From assembly GCA_964503315.1 (NCBI GenBank), contig CAZCZL010000013.1:1-64000 (forward strand): a stretch of 64,000 bases of DNA, read 5' to 3'. The translations under genes and the position numbers were made by a program. The notes under the pieces are model-generated. The model had not been told where the DNA came from, did not search any database, and worked only from the letters and a program-made list of their open reading frames with translations. The DNA is from FEB-12 sp964503315 (GTDB lineage Bacteria; Zixibacteria; MSB-5A5; GN15; FEB-12). Within the stretch, counting starts at the first letter, position 1; each line of letters opens with the position of its first letter. Of the stretch, positions 34,395 through 41,887 are shown in pieces.

Positions 34395-34834
34395 AGCACC
34401 GTTTCCTGGTCAATCCAAACCTCTGCACCGGGTGCAGAACGTGCGAACTCGCCTGTTCCTTCACTCATCAGGTCAACGGCAAACCCGGCCGGAGCAGGAT
34501 CTATCCCCTTCCCGGTGGATTGAAGGATCTGTATGTACCGGTCGTCTGTTTCCAGTGTGAGGACCCGGCCTGTGTGAAGTCGTGTCTGGTGAATGCCATA
34601 ACCATGAATCCGACCACCGGAGCCTATGAAATAGATCCAAAGGTTTGTGTCCGCTGCATGGGATGTGTGGCGGCTTGCCCGTTTGGATGCTCGCTGCACG
34701 ACAAAGTACACGACCTCGTCATCAAGTGTGATCTGTGCGGTGGTGATCCGGTCTGTGCCCACTTCTGCCCGACCAAGGCGCTCGAGTGGAAAGAAATCGT
34801 GCTGCCTCAAGCCAAGTTAAAATCGGCGGTCTAA
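34391..34834 (+). CDS. four-cluster ferredoxin-like electron-transfer protein (HycB/CooF type)
   Basis: A 147-residue protein with four Cys-rich groups: CTGCRTCELACSFTH, CFQCEDPACVKSCLVNA, CVRCMGCVAACPFGC and CDLCGGDPVCAHFCPTKA, the pattern of the DMSO-reductase B / HycB / CooF family with up to four [4Fe-4S] clusters. The ATG overlaps the preceding TGA (ATGA). It is the last gene of the nine-gene operon and is followed by a strong terminator. It is likely an electron wire to an unidentified partner. Confidence 0.85.
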   Translation: MKHRFLVNPNLCTGCRTCELACSFTHQVNGKPGRSRIYPLPGGLKDLYVPVVCFQCEDPACVKSCLVNAITMNPTTGAYEIDPKVCVRCMGCVAACPFGCSLHDKVHDLVIKCDLCGGDPVCAHFCPTKALEWKEIVLPQAKLKSAV

Positions 34835-34859
34835 AGCCGCTGAATACTATTCAACTCGC

Positions 34860-34886
34860 CGGCGGGGTTTGAGACCCCGCCGTTTT
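34860..34886 (+). terminator. terminator of the 2-oxoacid oxidoreductase operon
   Basis: CGGCGGGG (34860-34867) and CCCCGCCG (34875-34882) form an eight-bp stem with a seven-base loop, followed by TTTTCG. It lies 25 bases after the stop of the last operon gene. Confidence 0.88.
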
Positions 34887-34888
34887 CG

Positions 34889-34918
34889 TTCACATTTTCG
34901 CTTCCGATCTTGTATCTT
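34889..34918 (+). promoter_or_regulatory. possible promoter of the single-helix membrane protein gene
   Basis: TTCACA (34889-34894) and TATCTT (34913-34918) with an 18-base spacer, immediately after the operon terminator and about 57 bp before the ATG. Confidence 0.4.
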
Positions 34919-34975
34919 TATGTGCATGTCGACCAGAGTATATATCGAACTAGGTTTGAAGAATGTGGAGAGGAA

Positions 34976-35506
34976 ATGACTGAGAACGAAGTAGCTGATT
35001 CGCTATCTCCAAACGGATCCGTAGCGAATAAGACAGGGTCGTATCCAAAATACCTTCTCCCCCTGCTGATAGTATTGACGGCCCTGGCACTGATCAATCT
35101 TCTGATTTCACTAGCGATACTGAAGAGTAGTGGAGCGCCGGATTTGCCTGCCTCACTTGATTCTGAGATCGCGCGTGAGAACCTCGGGAGTTTCTTCCGT
35201 CAGGCATACAATAGCAGGGACAATGATAAGCTGTACAATTGGTTTGACCCGCTAGTGCGTGTCAAATTTGACCCACAACAGTTCGGTCGCCAGATGGCCG
35301 AACTTCACGATCTATTCCCGGATATCCGAGCACTACATTTTGGCAGCTATGAGTGCTCCGAACTGCCGAGCGGCGTCAAGAGCTGCAGGCTTTACTTTGA
35401 TGGCAAGACCAGTGAAGGCAAGGGGGTACTGCTCACGATCTTCGTGCAGTCACAAAGTTCGGAAAAGTACAGGATCCAGGGCTTCACTCTGACCTCTCAG
35501 CAGTAA
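34976..35506 (+). CDS. single-pass membrane protein with periplasmic domain, unknown function
   Basis: A 176-residue protein; ATG 34976 chosen because GGAGAGGAA precedes it, and the longer frame to 34910 has no ribosome-binding site. A short acidic N-terminus is followed by one transmembrane helix (LLPLLIVLTALALINLLISLAIL, about residues 28-50) and a soluble domain of about 120 residues with FFRQAYNSRDNDKLYNWFDPLVRVKF, a layout that resembles small domains that fold like nuclear transport factor 2 (DUF3887/DUF4864-type), but this assignment is tentative. Monocistronic, bounded by hairpins. Confidence 0.65.
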   Translation: MTENEVADSLSPNGSVANKTGSYPKYLLPLLIVLTALALINLLISLAILKSSGAPDLPASLDSEIARENLGSFFRQAYNSRDNDKLYNWFDPLVRVKFDPQQFGRQMAELHDLFPDIRALHFGSYECSELPSGVKSCRLYFDGKTSEGKGVLLTIFVQSQSSEKYRIQGFTLTSQQ

Positions 35507-35524
35507 AGCATTAGCAGAAATAAT

Positions 35525-35550
35525 CGGCCGCCAGGGTGACCTGGCGGCCG
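35525..35550. terminator. bidirectional hairpin between convergent genes
   Basis: CGGCCGCCAGG / CCTGGCGGCCG form an 11-bp perfect stem with a GTGA loop, 18 bases after one stop and 36 bases before the other. No T-run on the plus strand and only ATTATTTC on the minus strand, so it is a strong hairpin with weak tails. Confidence 0.55.
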
Positions 35551-35586
35551 GCTATCGAGTGTTCTCTTTGTTCTAATAGCGCCGCG

Positions 35587-36075
35587 TCATCTGAGACTGA
35601 ACAGATAGGTCATGGTCATCTTGATATCCGGGATATCGCCGAACCCGGCACGCAGACCGAGATTGAACGAATCACCCCGACGGTTCGGCAATTTGACACC
35701 TGTCACGAACGAAAGCCCCGCCTCGCTGTCGCTGTCAAAGCGATCTGACGAGTAGAAGGCCAGGGTCGGTCCGGCGCCGACATAAAATGCCACACGCGTG
35801 TTGCGCGGCACGAAATCATACGTCACATCGAAGTTCATCGTGATCGTATTGATGTCATCGCCGAACCCGAAGTCGAGGCTCGGACTCAGAAAGACCGGCG
35901 CGGTGCTCATCCGAAATGTCCCCTGTCCACCCACCAGGAATTGATCCGGATCAGACCCAAACCCCATATATGGACCCATTCCATTCCGCGACGTGACTGA
36001 TTGTGCATCGGCGCTGCGGGCGGTCAGACACGCCAACAGGGCGAAGCAAGCAACGATGTTCGCTCCAAACTTCAT
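35587..36075 (-). CDS. outer-membrane beta-barrel-like protein
   Basis: A 162-residue exported protein. ATG 36075 is preferred over 36093 because GGAGGAAGG sits directly upstream. Signal peptide cleavage is likely near ADAQ. The mature part has alternating strands with aromatic ends (STAPVFLSPSLDFGFG, NFDVTYDFVPRNTRVAFYVGAGPTLAFY, GLSFVTGVKLPNR, NLGLRAGFG) and ends in DIKMTMTYLFSLR, close to an outer-membrane aromatic C-terminus. At this size it may be an 8-stranded barrel. Function unknown. Confidence 0.75.
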   Translation of the reverse strand: MKFGANIVACFALLACLTARSADAQSVTSRNGMGPYMGFGSDPDQFLVGGQGTFRMSTAPVFLSPSLDFGFGDDINTITMNFDVTYDFVPRNTRVAFYVGAGPTLAFYSSDRFDSDSEAGLSFVTGVKLPNRRGDSFNLGLRAGFGDIPDIKMTMTYLFSLR

Positions 36076-36298
36076 ACCTTCCTCCTTGTGCAAAGGCGGT
36101 TCTCACAGGCCCGGACTATTTGGGAATCAGCTCAGTTACTAAGTGCTCGCGACAACAGCCGATCGGCTGCCAATTACTCCTTATACACATCGGCCCATTC
36201 GGACGCCGACCTTTGCGAAATTCCACGGCCCGCCTAACTCGTTGGTATGCAGCGTTATAACATATTCGACATGCAGGAATCGCGAGGTTTTGGCGCCC

Positions 36299-36316
36299 CT
36301 TTGACCTAAATCAAAG
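36299..36316 (+). promoter_or_regulatory. FNR/CRP-family operator (TTGAC-N4-ATCAA)
   Basis: CTTTGA at 36299-36304 and TCAAAG at 36311-36316 form a perfect inverted repeat; the core TTGACCTAAATCAA matches the FNR consensus TTGAT-N4-ATCAA at nine of ten half-site positions. It lies 57 bp before the ATG of the haem-copper-oxidase-like/DUF1858 gene, a position fitting activation at about -40. It predicts induction at low oxygen or by NO. Confidence 0.6.
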
Positions 36317-36372
36317 ACTTTGCCGCTCCGTTATCCGATCATTTCACCAACGTTACGATTCAGGAGATTCAG

Positions 36373-37323
36373 ATGACACCATACATGAAGCGGTTCATTT
36401 ACGCCTCGGTTCTTTATCTTGCGATAGGTTCGTTGCTCGCGATGTTCAGTTCGTTGCCGAGCCTTGCCTATTTCGCCAAATACGCGCACACCCATTTCAA
36501 TCTCGCCGGATTCATGGCGATGATGGTCTTCGGCATCGGCTACTTTATCCTGCCGCGCTTCAATGGCGCGGATATCCGCTTCCCCGGATGGATCGCGGTT
36601 CATTTCTGGCTGGGAAACATCAGTCTTGTCGGGATGGTGCTGACCAAAGGGTTAGCGCTGCAACTTGACAGCAAGCCGCTGGAGATCGGGTTCGACATCT
36701 TTGCCACCGCACAACTAGTCTCGATTTTTATGTTCGTCATCAATATCTGGGCGACGCTCCGCCAGAAACCGGCTCCAGCCCTGCAGCCAAATCCAGTTAC
36801 GCAGAAGCAGGCAGAGCCACAGGTCGTGAACGTCGCGCCGCCGACCCGTACCTCTCCTCCACAGGCACAACCTGTCGCCACAATCACTGTCTCTCAGCAT
36901 TCCCGAGTGGCAGATCTGGTTGACCTCGTCCCGACGGTGAAAGATCTGCTGATCTCCAAGGGGCTTTCGTCACTTGCGATGCCCGGGCATATCGACAAAG
37001 TTCGCATGATGGGTGTCACCGTCGGCATGGCCTGTCGCAATCACGGTCTTGACCTGGACGGCATGGTGGAAGCGCTTGAACAGCACCTTGCCGCCAACGG
37101 CGTCAAAGTTGCGGGAAGTTCCGCGCCGCAGGTCGATGGCTCATCGATGATCGGTGAGGTTTTGCAGGAGTATCCCGAAGCGCGCGAGGTCTTCCAACGC
37201 TATTTCGGTTCCGGCTGCTTTGACTGTCCGGGGCAGGCGTTTGAATCAGTCAGTATGGCGTGCAAAATGCACGGCGTGGATGAACAGAGATTCCTGAATG
37301 AATTGGCCGCGGCTGTGCGCTGA
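36373..37323 (+). CDS. haem-copper-oxidase-like four-helix membrane protein fused to two DUF1858 domains
   Basis: A 316-residue fusion. Residues 8-130 have four membrane helices including AHTHFNLAGFMAMMVFGIGYFILPRF and VHFWLGNISLVGMVL, with histidines placed as in the haem-bearing helices of cytochrome oxidase subunit I or NnrS. A proline-rich linker (130-172) leads to two DUF1858-type domains (about 174-240 and 255-312); the second keeps GCFDCPGQ and a later Cys, the first has lost the Cys pair. DUF1858 domains are associated with hybrid-cluster and NO-stress proteins. AGGAGA precedes the ATG and an FNR-like box lies upstream, so an anaerobic or NO-related role is likely. A short alternative is a haem chaperone or sensor. 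Confidence 0.72.
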   Translation: MTPYMKRFIYASVLYLAIGSLLAMFSSLPSLAYFAKYAHTHFNLAGFMAMMVFGIGYFILPRFNGADIRFPGWIAVHFWLGNISLVGMVLTKGLALQLDSKPLEIGFDIFATAQLVSIFMFVINIWATLRQKPAPALQPNPVTQKQAEPQVVNVAPPTRTSPPQAQPVATITVSQHSRVADLVDLVPTVKDLLISKGLSSLAMPGHIDKVRMMGVTVGMACRNHGLDLDGMVEALEQHLAANGVKVAGSSAPQVDGSSMIGEVLQEYPEAREVFQRYFGSGCFDCPGQAFESVSMACKMHGVDEQRFLNELAAAVR

Positions 37324-37327
37324 AGTT

Positions 37328-37361
37328 GATAGAAGAAACCTCGCGCTTAGTGGCGCGAGGT
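37328..37361 (-). terminator. terminator of the first receiver-domain gene
   Basis: On the minus strand ACCTCGCGC/GCGCGAGGT (37338-37346 and 37353-37361) form a nine-bp stem overlapping the end of the receiver gene, followed by TTTCTTCTAT. Good stem with a U-rich tail. Confidence 0.75.
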
Positions 37362-37748
37362 CGACATCACGACGAGATTGACTATCTCTAAGAGCCGTTC
37401 GCACGAGAACGGCTTTTTGATGAACATATCACCGCCGGCCTTGAACGACCGACCCATATCATCATTGCGATCTTTGCCGGTGAGGAAAATGATCGGCACA
37501 GAAGCGAGCGCCGGATCCTGCTTTATCTCCTGACAAATGGCATAGCCATCGATATCAGGCATCATGATATCGAGGATGACGACATCCGGCTTGAACTCTT
37601 TGGCCTTGCTGATCGCCTGACGCGAGTGATTCTCGACCGTTACCGTATAGCCGGCTTCAGCCAGGAATGTCTCGACAATATCAGTGATCTCGGGCTCGTC
37701 ATCGACGACAAGCACCTTGGCGGTCTGTATCTTTATCTTGTACGACAT
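37347..37748 (-). CDS. receiver-domain-only response regulator
   Basis: A 133-residue protein that is one REC domain. The acidic pair in VLVVDDEPEIT, the phosphorylation aspartate in DVVILDIMMPDIDGYAI (D about 56), threonine in IIFLTGK and lysine in FIKKPFSCERLLE are all present. It has no output domain and would act by phosphotransfer or protein contact, as CheY-like proteins do. It is a close relative of the neighbour at 37831. No histidine kinase is nearby. Start ATG 37748, weak ribosome-binding site. Confidence 0.9.
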   Translation of the reverse strand: MSYKIKIQTAKVLVVDDEPEITDIVETFLAEAGYTVTVENHSRQAISKAKEFKPDVVILDIMMPDIDGYAICQEIKQDPALASVPIIFLTGKDRNDDMGRSFKAGGDMFIKKPFSCERLLEIVNLVVMSTSRH

Positions 37749-37830
37749 GCTAGCGGACCGTCCTTGTCAGTTTCTGCATGTAAATAGTATCGGCAATTAC
37801 CCCGGTATGGTTTAGCCCCAATACGTGAGG

Positions 37831-38214
37831 CTAACTGACCGCCAGTGCTACCAGATCCCGCAGTTGCTGGGCGGTAAACGGCTTGCGCATGAAGGTCAGC
37901 CCCCCGGAACAGAATGCCCGCCCACCATCCTCACTGGCGGAACGACCGGTCAGGAAGATGACCGGCGTGTCTGCAAGGCTGGGTGACGCCTTGATCTGCT
38001 TGGTAGCTTCGTACCCATCCATATCCGGCATCGATATATCCATCAGAATCAGGTTTGGGCGCTCCTGCTCTGCCATATGGACACCGACTGTCCCGCTGTT
38101 GGCGACCGAAACAACATATCCATCCTTGCCGAGGATCGCCGCGATCAGGCCCCCTATAGCCGGGTCATCATCCACCACCAGGATCTTCGCTTTCGAACCG
38201 GCAGCACCGCTCAT
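37831..38214 (-). CDS. receiver-domain-only response regulator (paralogue)
   Basis: A 127-residue REC domain: ILVVDDDPAIG, phosphoacceptor in PNLILMDISMPDMDGYEA (D about 57), VIFLTGRS and FMRKPFTAQQLRDLV. GATGAGGAA precedes the ATG. It lies 82 bp upstream of the other receiver gene on the same strand, so they may be co-transcribed. The pair probably arose by duplication. Its partner kinase and target are unknown. Confidence 0.9.
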   Translation of the reverse strand: MSGAAGSKAKILVVDDDPAIGGLIAAILGKDGYVVSVANSGTVGVHMAEQERPNLILMDISMPDMDGYEATKQIKASPSLADTPVIFLTGRSASEDGGRAFCSGGLTFMRKPFTAQQLRDLVALAVS

Positions 38215-38395
38215 TTCCTCATCCCCCTTGTCTTAAAGTATATTTCCATAGCCCGTACCTATTAATGTCGACAGGGGCGCGGAAATCTTGCAGAGATTCC
38301 GCTTTATTTTCTTCCCCAACAGCGGCTTGGGCGGTTTCGAGGCTGCCGGGTCTTTTTCATTGCCAGAGGGGTGGCAGACGGGTATTCTTCGCCCT

Positions 38396-38878
38396 ATGCA
38401 ATCGGAGAAAGACGATATCCATGTGGTCACCCGTAACCGTAAGGCCCGCCACGAGTACGAGATAGTCGACACCTACGAGGCCGGCATCGAACTCCGCGGC
38501 TCCGAGGTGAAGTCCATTCGTGATGGCAAGGTCAGCCTGAACGAGGCCTATGCTGTTGTCCAGAATGGACAGGTGATGTTGCTCTCCATGCATATTAACC
38601 CGTACAAAATGGCGACCCACCAGGAGATCGACCCGCTCCGCCCTCGTCGACTGCTGCTCCACAAGAAAGAAATTCGCAAGCTCTTCGCCCGCACCGAACA
38701 AAAGGGAATGACCCTCGTGCCGCTCTCCATCTACTTCAAGGGAAAGCACGCCAAAATAGAACTTGGTCTGGGAATCGGACGTAAAAAGTACGACAAGCGC
38801 GAGGCGATCGCCGAAGCTGAGGCGAAACGCCGTATCAATCGCGCCACCCATAGGGAAATGAAACGACCGGAACGATAA
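38396..38878 (+). CDS. smpB: SmpB, tmRNA-binding protein
   Basis: A 160-residue protein, standard SmpB length. Motifs: NRKARHEYEIVDTYEAGIELRGSEVKSIRDGKVSLNEAY and LRPRRLLLHKKEIRKLFARTEQKGMTLVPLSIYFKGKHAKIELGLGIGRKKYDKREAI are diagnostic. It binds tmRNA and delivers it to stalled ribosomes. Upstream in-frame ATGs (from 38288) would add 36 residues without matching the family, so 38396 was chosen. The stop TAA shares a base with the ATG of the amidase gene. The tmRNA gene itself is not in the window. Confidence 0.95.
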   Translation: MQSEKDDIHVVTRNRKARHEYEIVDTYEAGIELRGSEVKSIRDGKVSLNEAYAVVQNGQVMLLSMHINPYKMATHQEIDPLRPRRLLLHKKEIRKLFARTEQKGMTLVPLSIYFKGKHAKIELGLGIGRKKYDKREAIAEAEAKRRINRATHREMKRPER

Positions 38879-40443
38879 TGCTATCTCGCTCACGCCTGAC
38901 CTTTCTGCTTCTCTCGCTATTCATCGCAGTTTTCATGGCGACATCCCTCTCCGCCAAAGTCAGGATCGCGGCATCCGGAGGCGAACGGGAGATAACGTCA
39001 TATACGCATGACGGAGTTGAATTTCTTTCACTCGTGGCGCTCTCGCGCGTCGTGTCAGGCGTGGTTGACTGGGAGATCCCGGGACACGAAGTCAGTTACA
39101 TCGTCGGTTCAAATCGATTCTCATTCGTCATCGGCTCCCCGTACTTCCGGCTGAATGACTCGCTTTTCAATCTGGTCTACCCGAGCGAGTACAAAGAGGG
39201 AGATATCTATCTCCCCGCCGAGACCTTTCTCCCCTTTGTCGATCGCATCTCGTCGGATCGCATCCAGTTCGACAAAAAGGGTGCGATTGTCAACTCCGAA
39301 AAGGGGAAATACAATATCACGGATATCGATTTCTCCGCCAAGGCCAACGGCCTGCTTATCGAAATCACTCTGACCGACCCTCTCGCCTACTCGGTCTTTG
39401 TCACCGAAGGAAACTGGATCAATGTTTCGATCCGGAACGGCAAGCTGAATATCGGGAGGATAGAGTCGCGTCTCGATCCGCGATTACTGGTCAAGTTGCA
39501 GGCGATCCAGGAAGATGGCGTCGCGCAGATATCATTTCAGGTGAGGCAGGCTCTGCAGAAAGTCAAAACAACACACCACAAATTGGTGCAGGATCCGACC
39601 CGAATTCAGATAGCGGTTCCCGACGTAACGTTTCAAATAGACTCCTCGGCCACGCCGGTCTCATCGAAGCAGAACTCGGTCGCTACGATAGACAACACGA
39701 TCGATGTCATAGTTGTTGATGCCGGTCACGGCGGCAAAGACTACGGGGCGATCGGCCCGGATAAAACTCGCGAGAAGGATGTCGCCCTGGCGATCGCGCG
39801 CCAACTCGCCGACATGATTCGTGCCGATGGCCGCTTCAAGGTCATCATGACCCGCAACAGCGACACTTATCTGACCCTGCAGGAGCGCGCGGATATCGCC
39901 AACAAAGCCGGTGCGGACCTGTTCATCTCGGTCCACGCGAATGCTTCCCCAAGCCGCAAAGCCAATGGTTGGAATGTCTTTTTCCTCGCCCCGGCCAAGA
40001 ACGACTCCGCCCGCGCGGTCGAACAACTTGAAAACAGCTACTTTGTCCGCGAAATGCAGTCATCCGGCGACACCGCGAGTGAAGAAGAATCTTCAGAAGA
40101 AAATACCGATACCGGACTTTCACCCGAGGATCCCATTATGGGTATCCTTAACGATATGCTGATGACCGAATTTCAGGCTGAGTCGCACGAGTTCGCTCTC
40201 ATGATCGATCGTCAGTTCCGCAAGACGCTGGAAACCCCGGCGCGCGGAGTCGACCAGGCGGGCTTTTTCGTCCTCAACAAGGTCTTCACCCCGTCGGTCC
40301 TGATCGAGTCCGCCTTCATTTCGAATCGTACCGAGGTCAAACTGCTGAAGAGCGCGGCATATCAGAAGAAAGTGGCCTCGGGCATTTATGAGGCGATCAA
40401 GGAATTCGCGGACAAGTACAACGTTCCCGCAACCGAAGAGTAG
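38878..40443 (+). CDS. amiC: N-acetylmuramoyl-L-alanine amidase (AmiC-type) with N-terminal stalk and AMIN-like domains
   Basis: A 521-residue exported enzyme. Signal peptide about 1-26, a copper-amine-oxidase-N-like stalk domain (about 28-130), an AMIN-like beta domain (about 140-250), and Amidase_3 (about 275-515) with VDAGHGGKDYGAIG (zinc His), REKDVALAIARQL (Glu), SVHANAS (zinc His) and LIESAFISN (catalytic Glu). An acidic insertion (EEESSEENTDTG) in the amidase domain resembles the regulatory helix seen in AmiC-type enzymes. It cleaves the peptide from muramyl chains in the periplasm, often at division. Its start overlaps smpB by one base. Confidence 0.92.
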   Translation: MLSRSRLTFLLLSLFIAVFMATSLSAKVRIAASGGEREITSYTHDGVEFLSLVALSRVVSGVVDWEIPGHEVSYIVGSNRFSFVIGSPYFRLNDSLFNLVYPSEYKEGDIYLPAETFLPFVDRISSDRIQFDKKGAIVNSEKGKYNITDIDFSAKANGLLIEITLTDPLAYSVFVTEGNWINVSIRNGKLNIGRIESRLDPRLLVKLQAIQEDGVAQISFQVRQALQKVKTTHHKLVQDPTRIQIAVPDVTFQIDSSATPVSSKQNSVATIDNTIDVIVVDAGHGGKDYGAIGPDKTREKDVALAIARQLADMIRADGRFKVIMTRNSDTYLTLQERADIANKAGADLFISVHANASPSRKANGWNVFFLAPAKNDSARAVEQLENSYFVREMQSSGDTASEEESSEENTDTGLSPEDPIMGILNDMLMTEFQAESHEFALMIDRQFRKTLETPARGVDQAGFFVLNKVFTPSVLIESAFISNRTEVKLLKSAAYQKKVASGIYEAIKEFADKYNVPATEE

Positions 40444-40448
40444 GTGAT

Positions 40449-41267
40449 ATGGAACTCCCCATTGGCGTATTCGACTCCGGTGTCGGCGGCCTGACGGTCG
40501 CGCGAGAGCTCTTCAAGATCCTTCCGCATGAGGATGTCATCTACTTTGGTGATGTCGGCCGCGCCCCGTACGGTGGTCGTTCCAAAGAGATCATAACCCA
40601 GTTCACGCATCAGGATGTCGCTTTCCTGACCGAGCACCATGTGAAGTTCATCATCTGTGCCTGTAATACCGCGTCCGCGGTCGCGCTTGACGATGTCCGC
40701 AAGCAGCATGATGTCCAGATGATCGGCGTGATCGAACCGGGCGCCAAAGCCGCGATTGCCCGAACACAGTCCGGTCGGGTTGGCGTTATCGGTACGGTTG
40801 CCACGATCAGTTCCAATTCGTACGCGCGGACAATTCACGATATTGACCCCAAGATAAAGGTCTTCTCCCTCGCCTGTCCGCTGTTCGTGCCGCTGGTCGA
40901 AGAAGGGTATATCAACAAAGAGGCGACGTATCTTATCGCCCGGGATTACCTGAAGACGATGAAGGATGTTGATGTCGACACCCTCATTCTCGGTTGCACG
41001 CACTATCCGCTCCTGAAGCACGTTATAGCTGATGTCATGGGAGACAAGGTGATGCTCATCGACTCCGGCGAAGAGACTGCCCGGGTGGCGCGAGAACTGA
41101 TGGCCGGTGAACAGATGCTGAACGCCGCCACAACAAAAGGACAGAATATCCCCGGCGAGCATAAGTTTTTTGTGTCCGATGTCCCGGAGAAGTTTTCCTC
41201 CGTCGCCACCCGTTTTCTGGGTGAAGTAGTTGATAACATCACGCGCGTGGATATCAGCAGATACTAA
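40449..41267 (+). CDS. murI: glutamate racemase
   Basis: A 272-residue cytosolic enzyme that makes D-glutamate for peptidoglycan. IGVFDSGVGGLTVARELFKILP, IYFGDVGRAPYGGRS, the first catalytic cysteine in CACNTASAVAL, and the second in LGCTHYPLL are all present. Five bases downstream of the amidase gene, so wall synthesis and remodelling genes are co-transcribed here. Standard length. Confidence 0.96.
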   Translation: MELPIGVFDSGVGGLTVARELFKILPHEDVIYFGDVGRAPYGGRSKEIITQFTHQDVAFLTEHHVKFIICACNTASAVALDDVRKQHDVQMIGVIEPGAKAAIARTQSGRVGVIGTVATISSNSYARTIHDIDPKIKVFSLACPLFVPLVEEGYINKEATYLIARDYLKTMKDVDVDTLILGCTHYPLLKHVIADVMGDKVMLIDSGEETARVARELMAGEQMLNAATTKGQNIPGEHKFFVSDVPEKFSSVATRFLGEVVDNITRVDISRY

Positions 41268-41284
41268 AGTGAATTCGAAGTAGC

Positions 41285-41887
41285 ATGCAACTCGTTCTCG
41301 CCACCAACAACCGCGACAAGGTCAAAGAGATAAAGCACCTCCTGGAGGAGCTTCCGGTCACCATTCTGACGGCCGATGATTTCCTCGAGTTTCCCGACCC
41401 CGAAGAGACCGGCTCGACGTTGGTCGAGAACGCCGTTCTGAAAGCGCGCGCGATTTCCGAGTTCTGTGAACTTCCGGCTCTGGCCGATGACTCCGGCCTT
41501 GAGGTCGATGCCCTCAATGGCGCGCCGGGCGTCTATTCGTCGCGCTACGCCGGCGAGAATGTCACCTACAAAGACAATTACACCAAATTGCTGTTGGAAA
41601 TGGCCGGTGTCCTGCAGGAGAAACGGACCGCCCGCTTCCGCTGTGTGATCGCTATTGTCTGGGAAGATGGCTCTGTAGAGACCGTTGAAGGCGTGGCTGA
41701 GGGATATATCACCACTACGGTCGAAGGAGATCGCGGTTTCGGCTACGATCCTGTCTTTTTCTATCCCCCGCTCGGCAAGCGATTCTCCGAAATGACACTC
41801 GACGAAAAGAACCAGGTCTCGCACCGCGGCAAGGCATTGCAGGCGGCCCGCAATCTGCTCATCGCTCGACTCAATCGTAAACTCTAG
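41285..41887 (+). CDS. rdgB: RdgB/HAM1 family XTP/dITP pyrophosphatase
   Basis: A 200-residue nucleotide-sanitising enzyme that hydrolyses dITP, XTP and similar to the monophosphate. Motifs: LATNNRDKVKEIKHLL, DDSGLEVDALNGAPGVYSSRYAG, GYDPVFFYPP and SHRGKAL. It lies 17 bp downstream of murI and its stop overlaps by four bases with the convergent lipoprotein stop (shared CTAG at 41884-41887). A common operon partner of murI. Confidence 0.95.
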   Translation: MQLVLATNNRDKVKEIKHLLEELPVTILTADDFLEFPDPEETGSTLVENAVLKARAISEFCELPALADDSGLEVDALNGAPGVYSSRYAGENVTYKDNYTKLLLEMAGVLQEKRTARFRCVIAIVWEDGSVETVEGVAEGYITTTVEGDRGFGYDPVFFYPPLGKRFSEMTLDEKNQVSHRGKALQAARNLLIARLNRKL

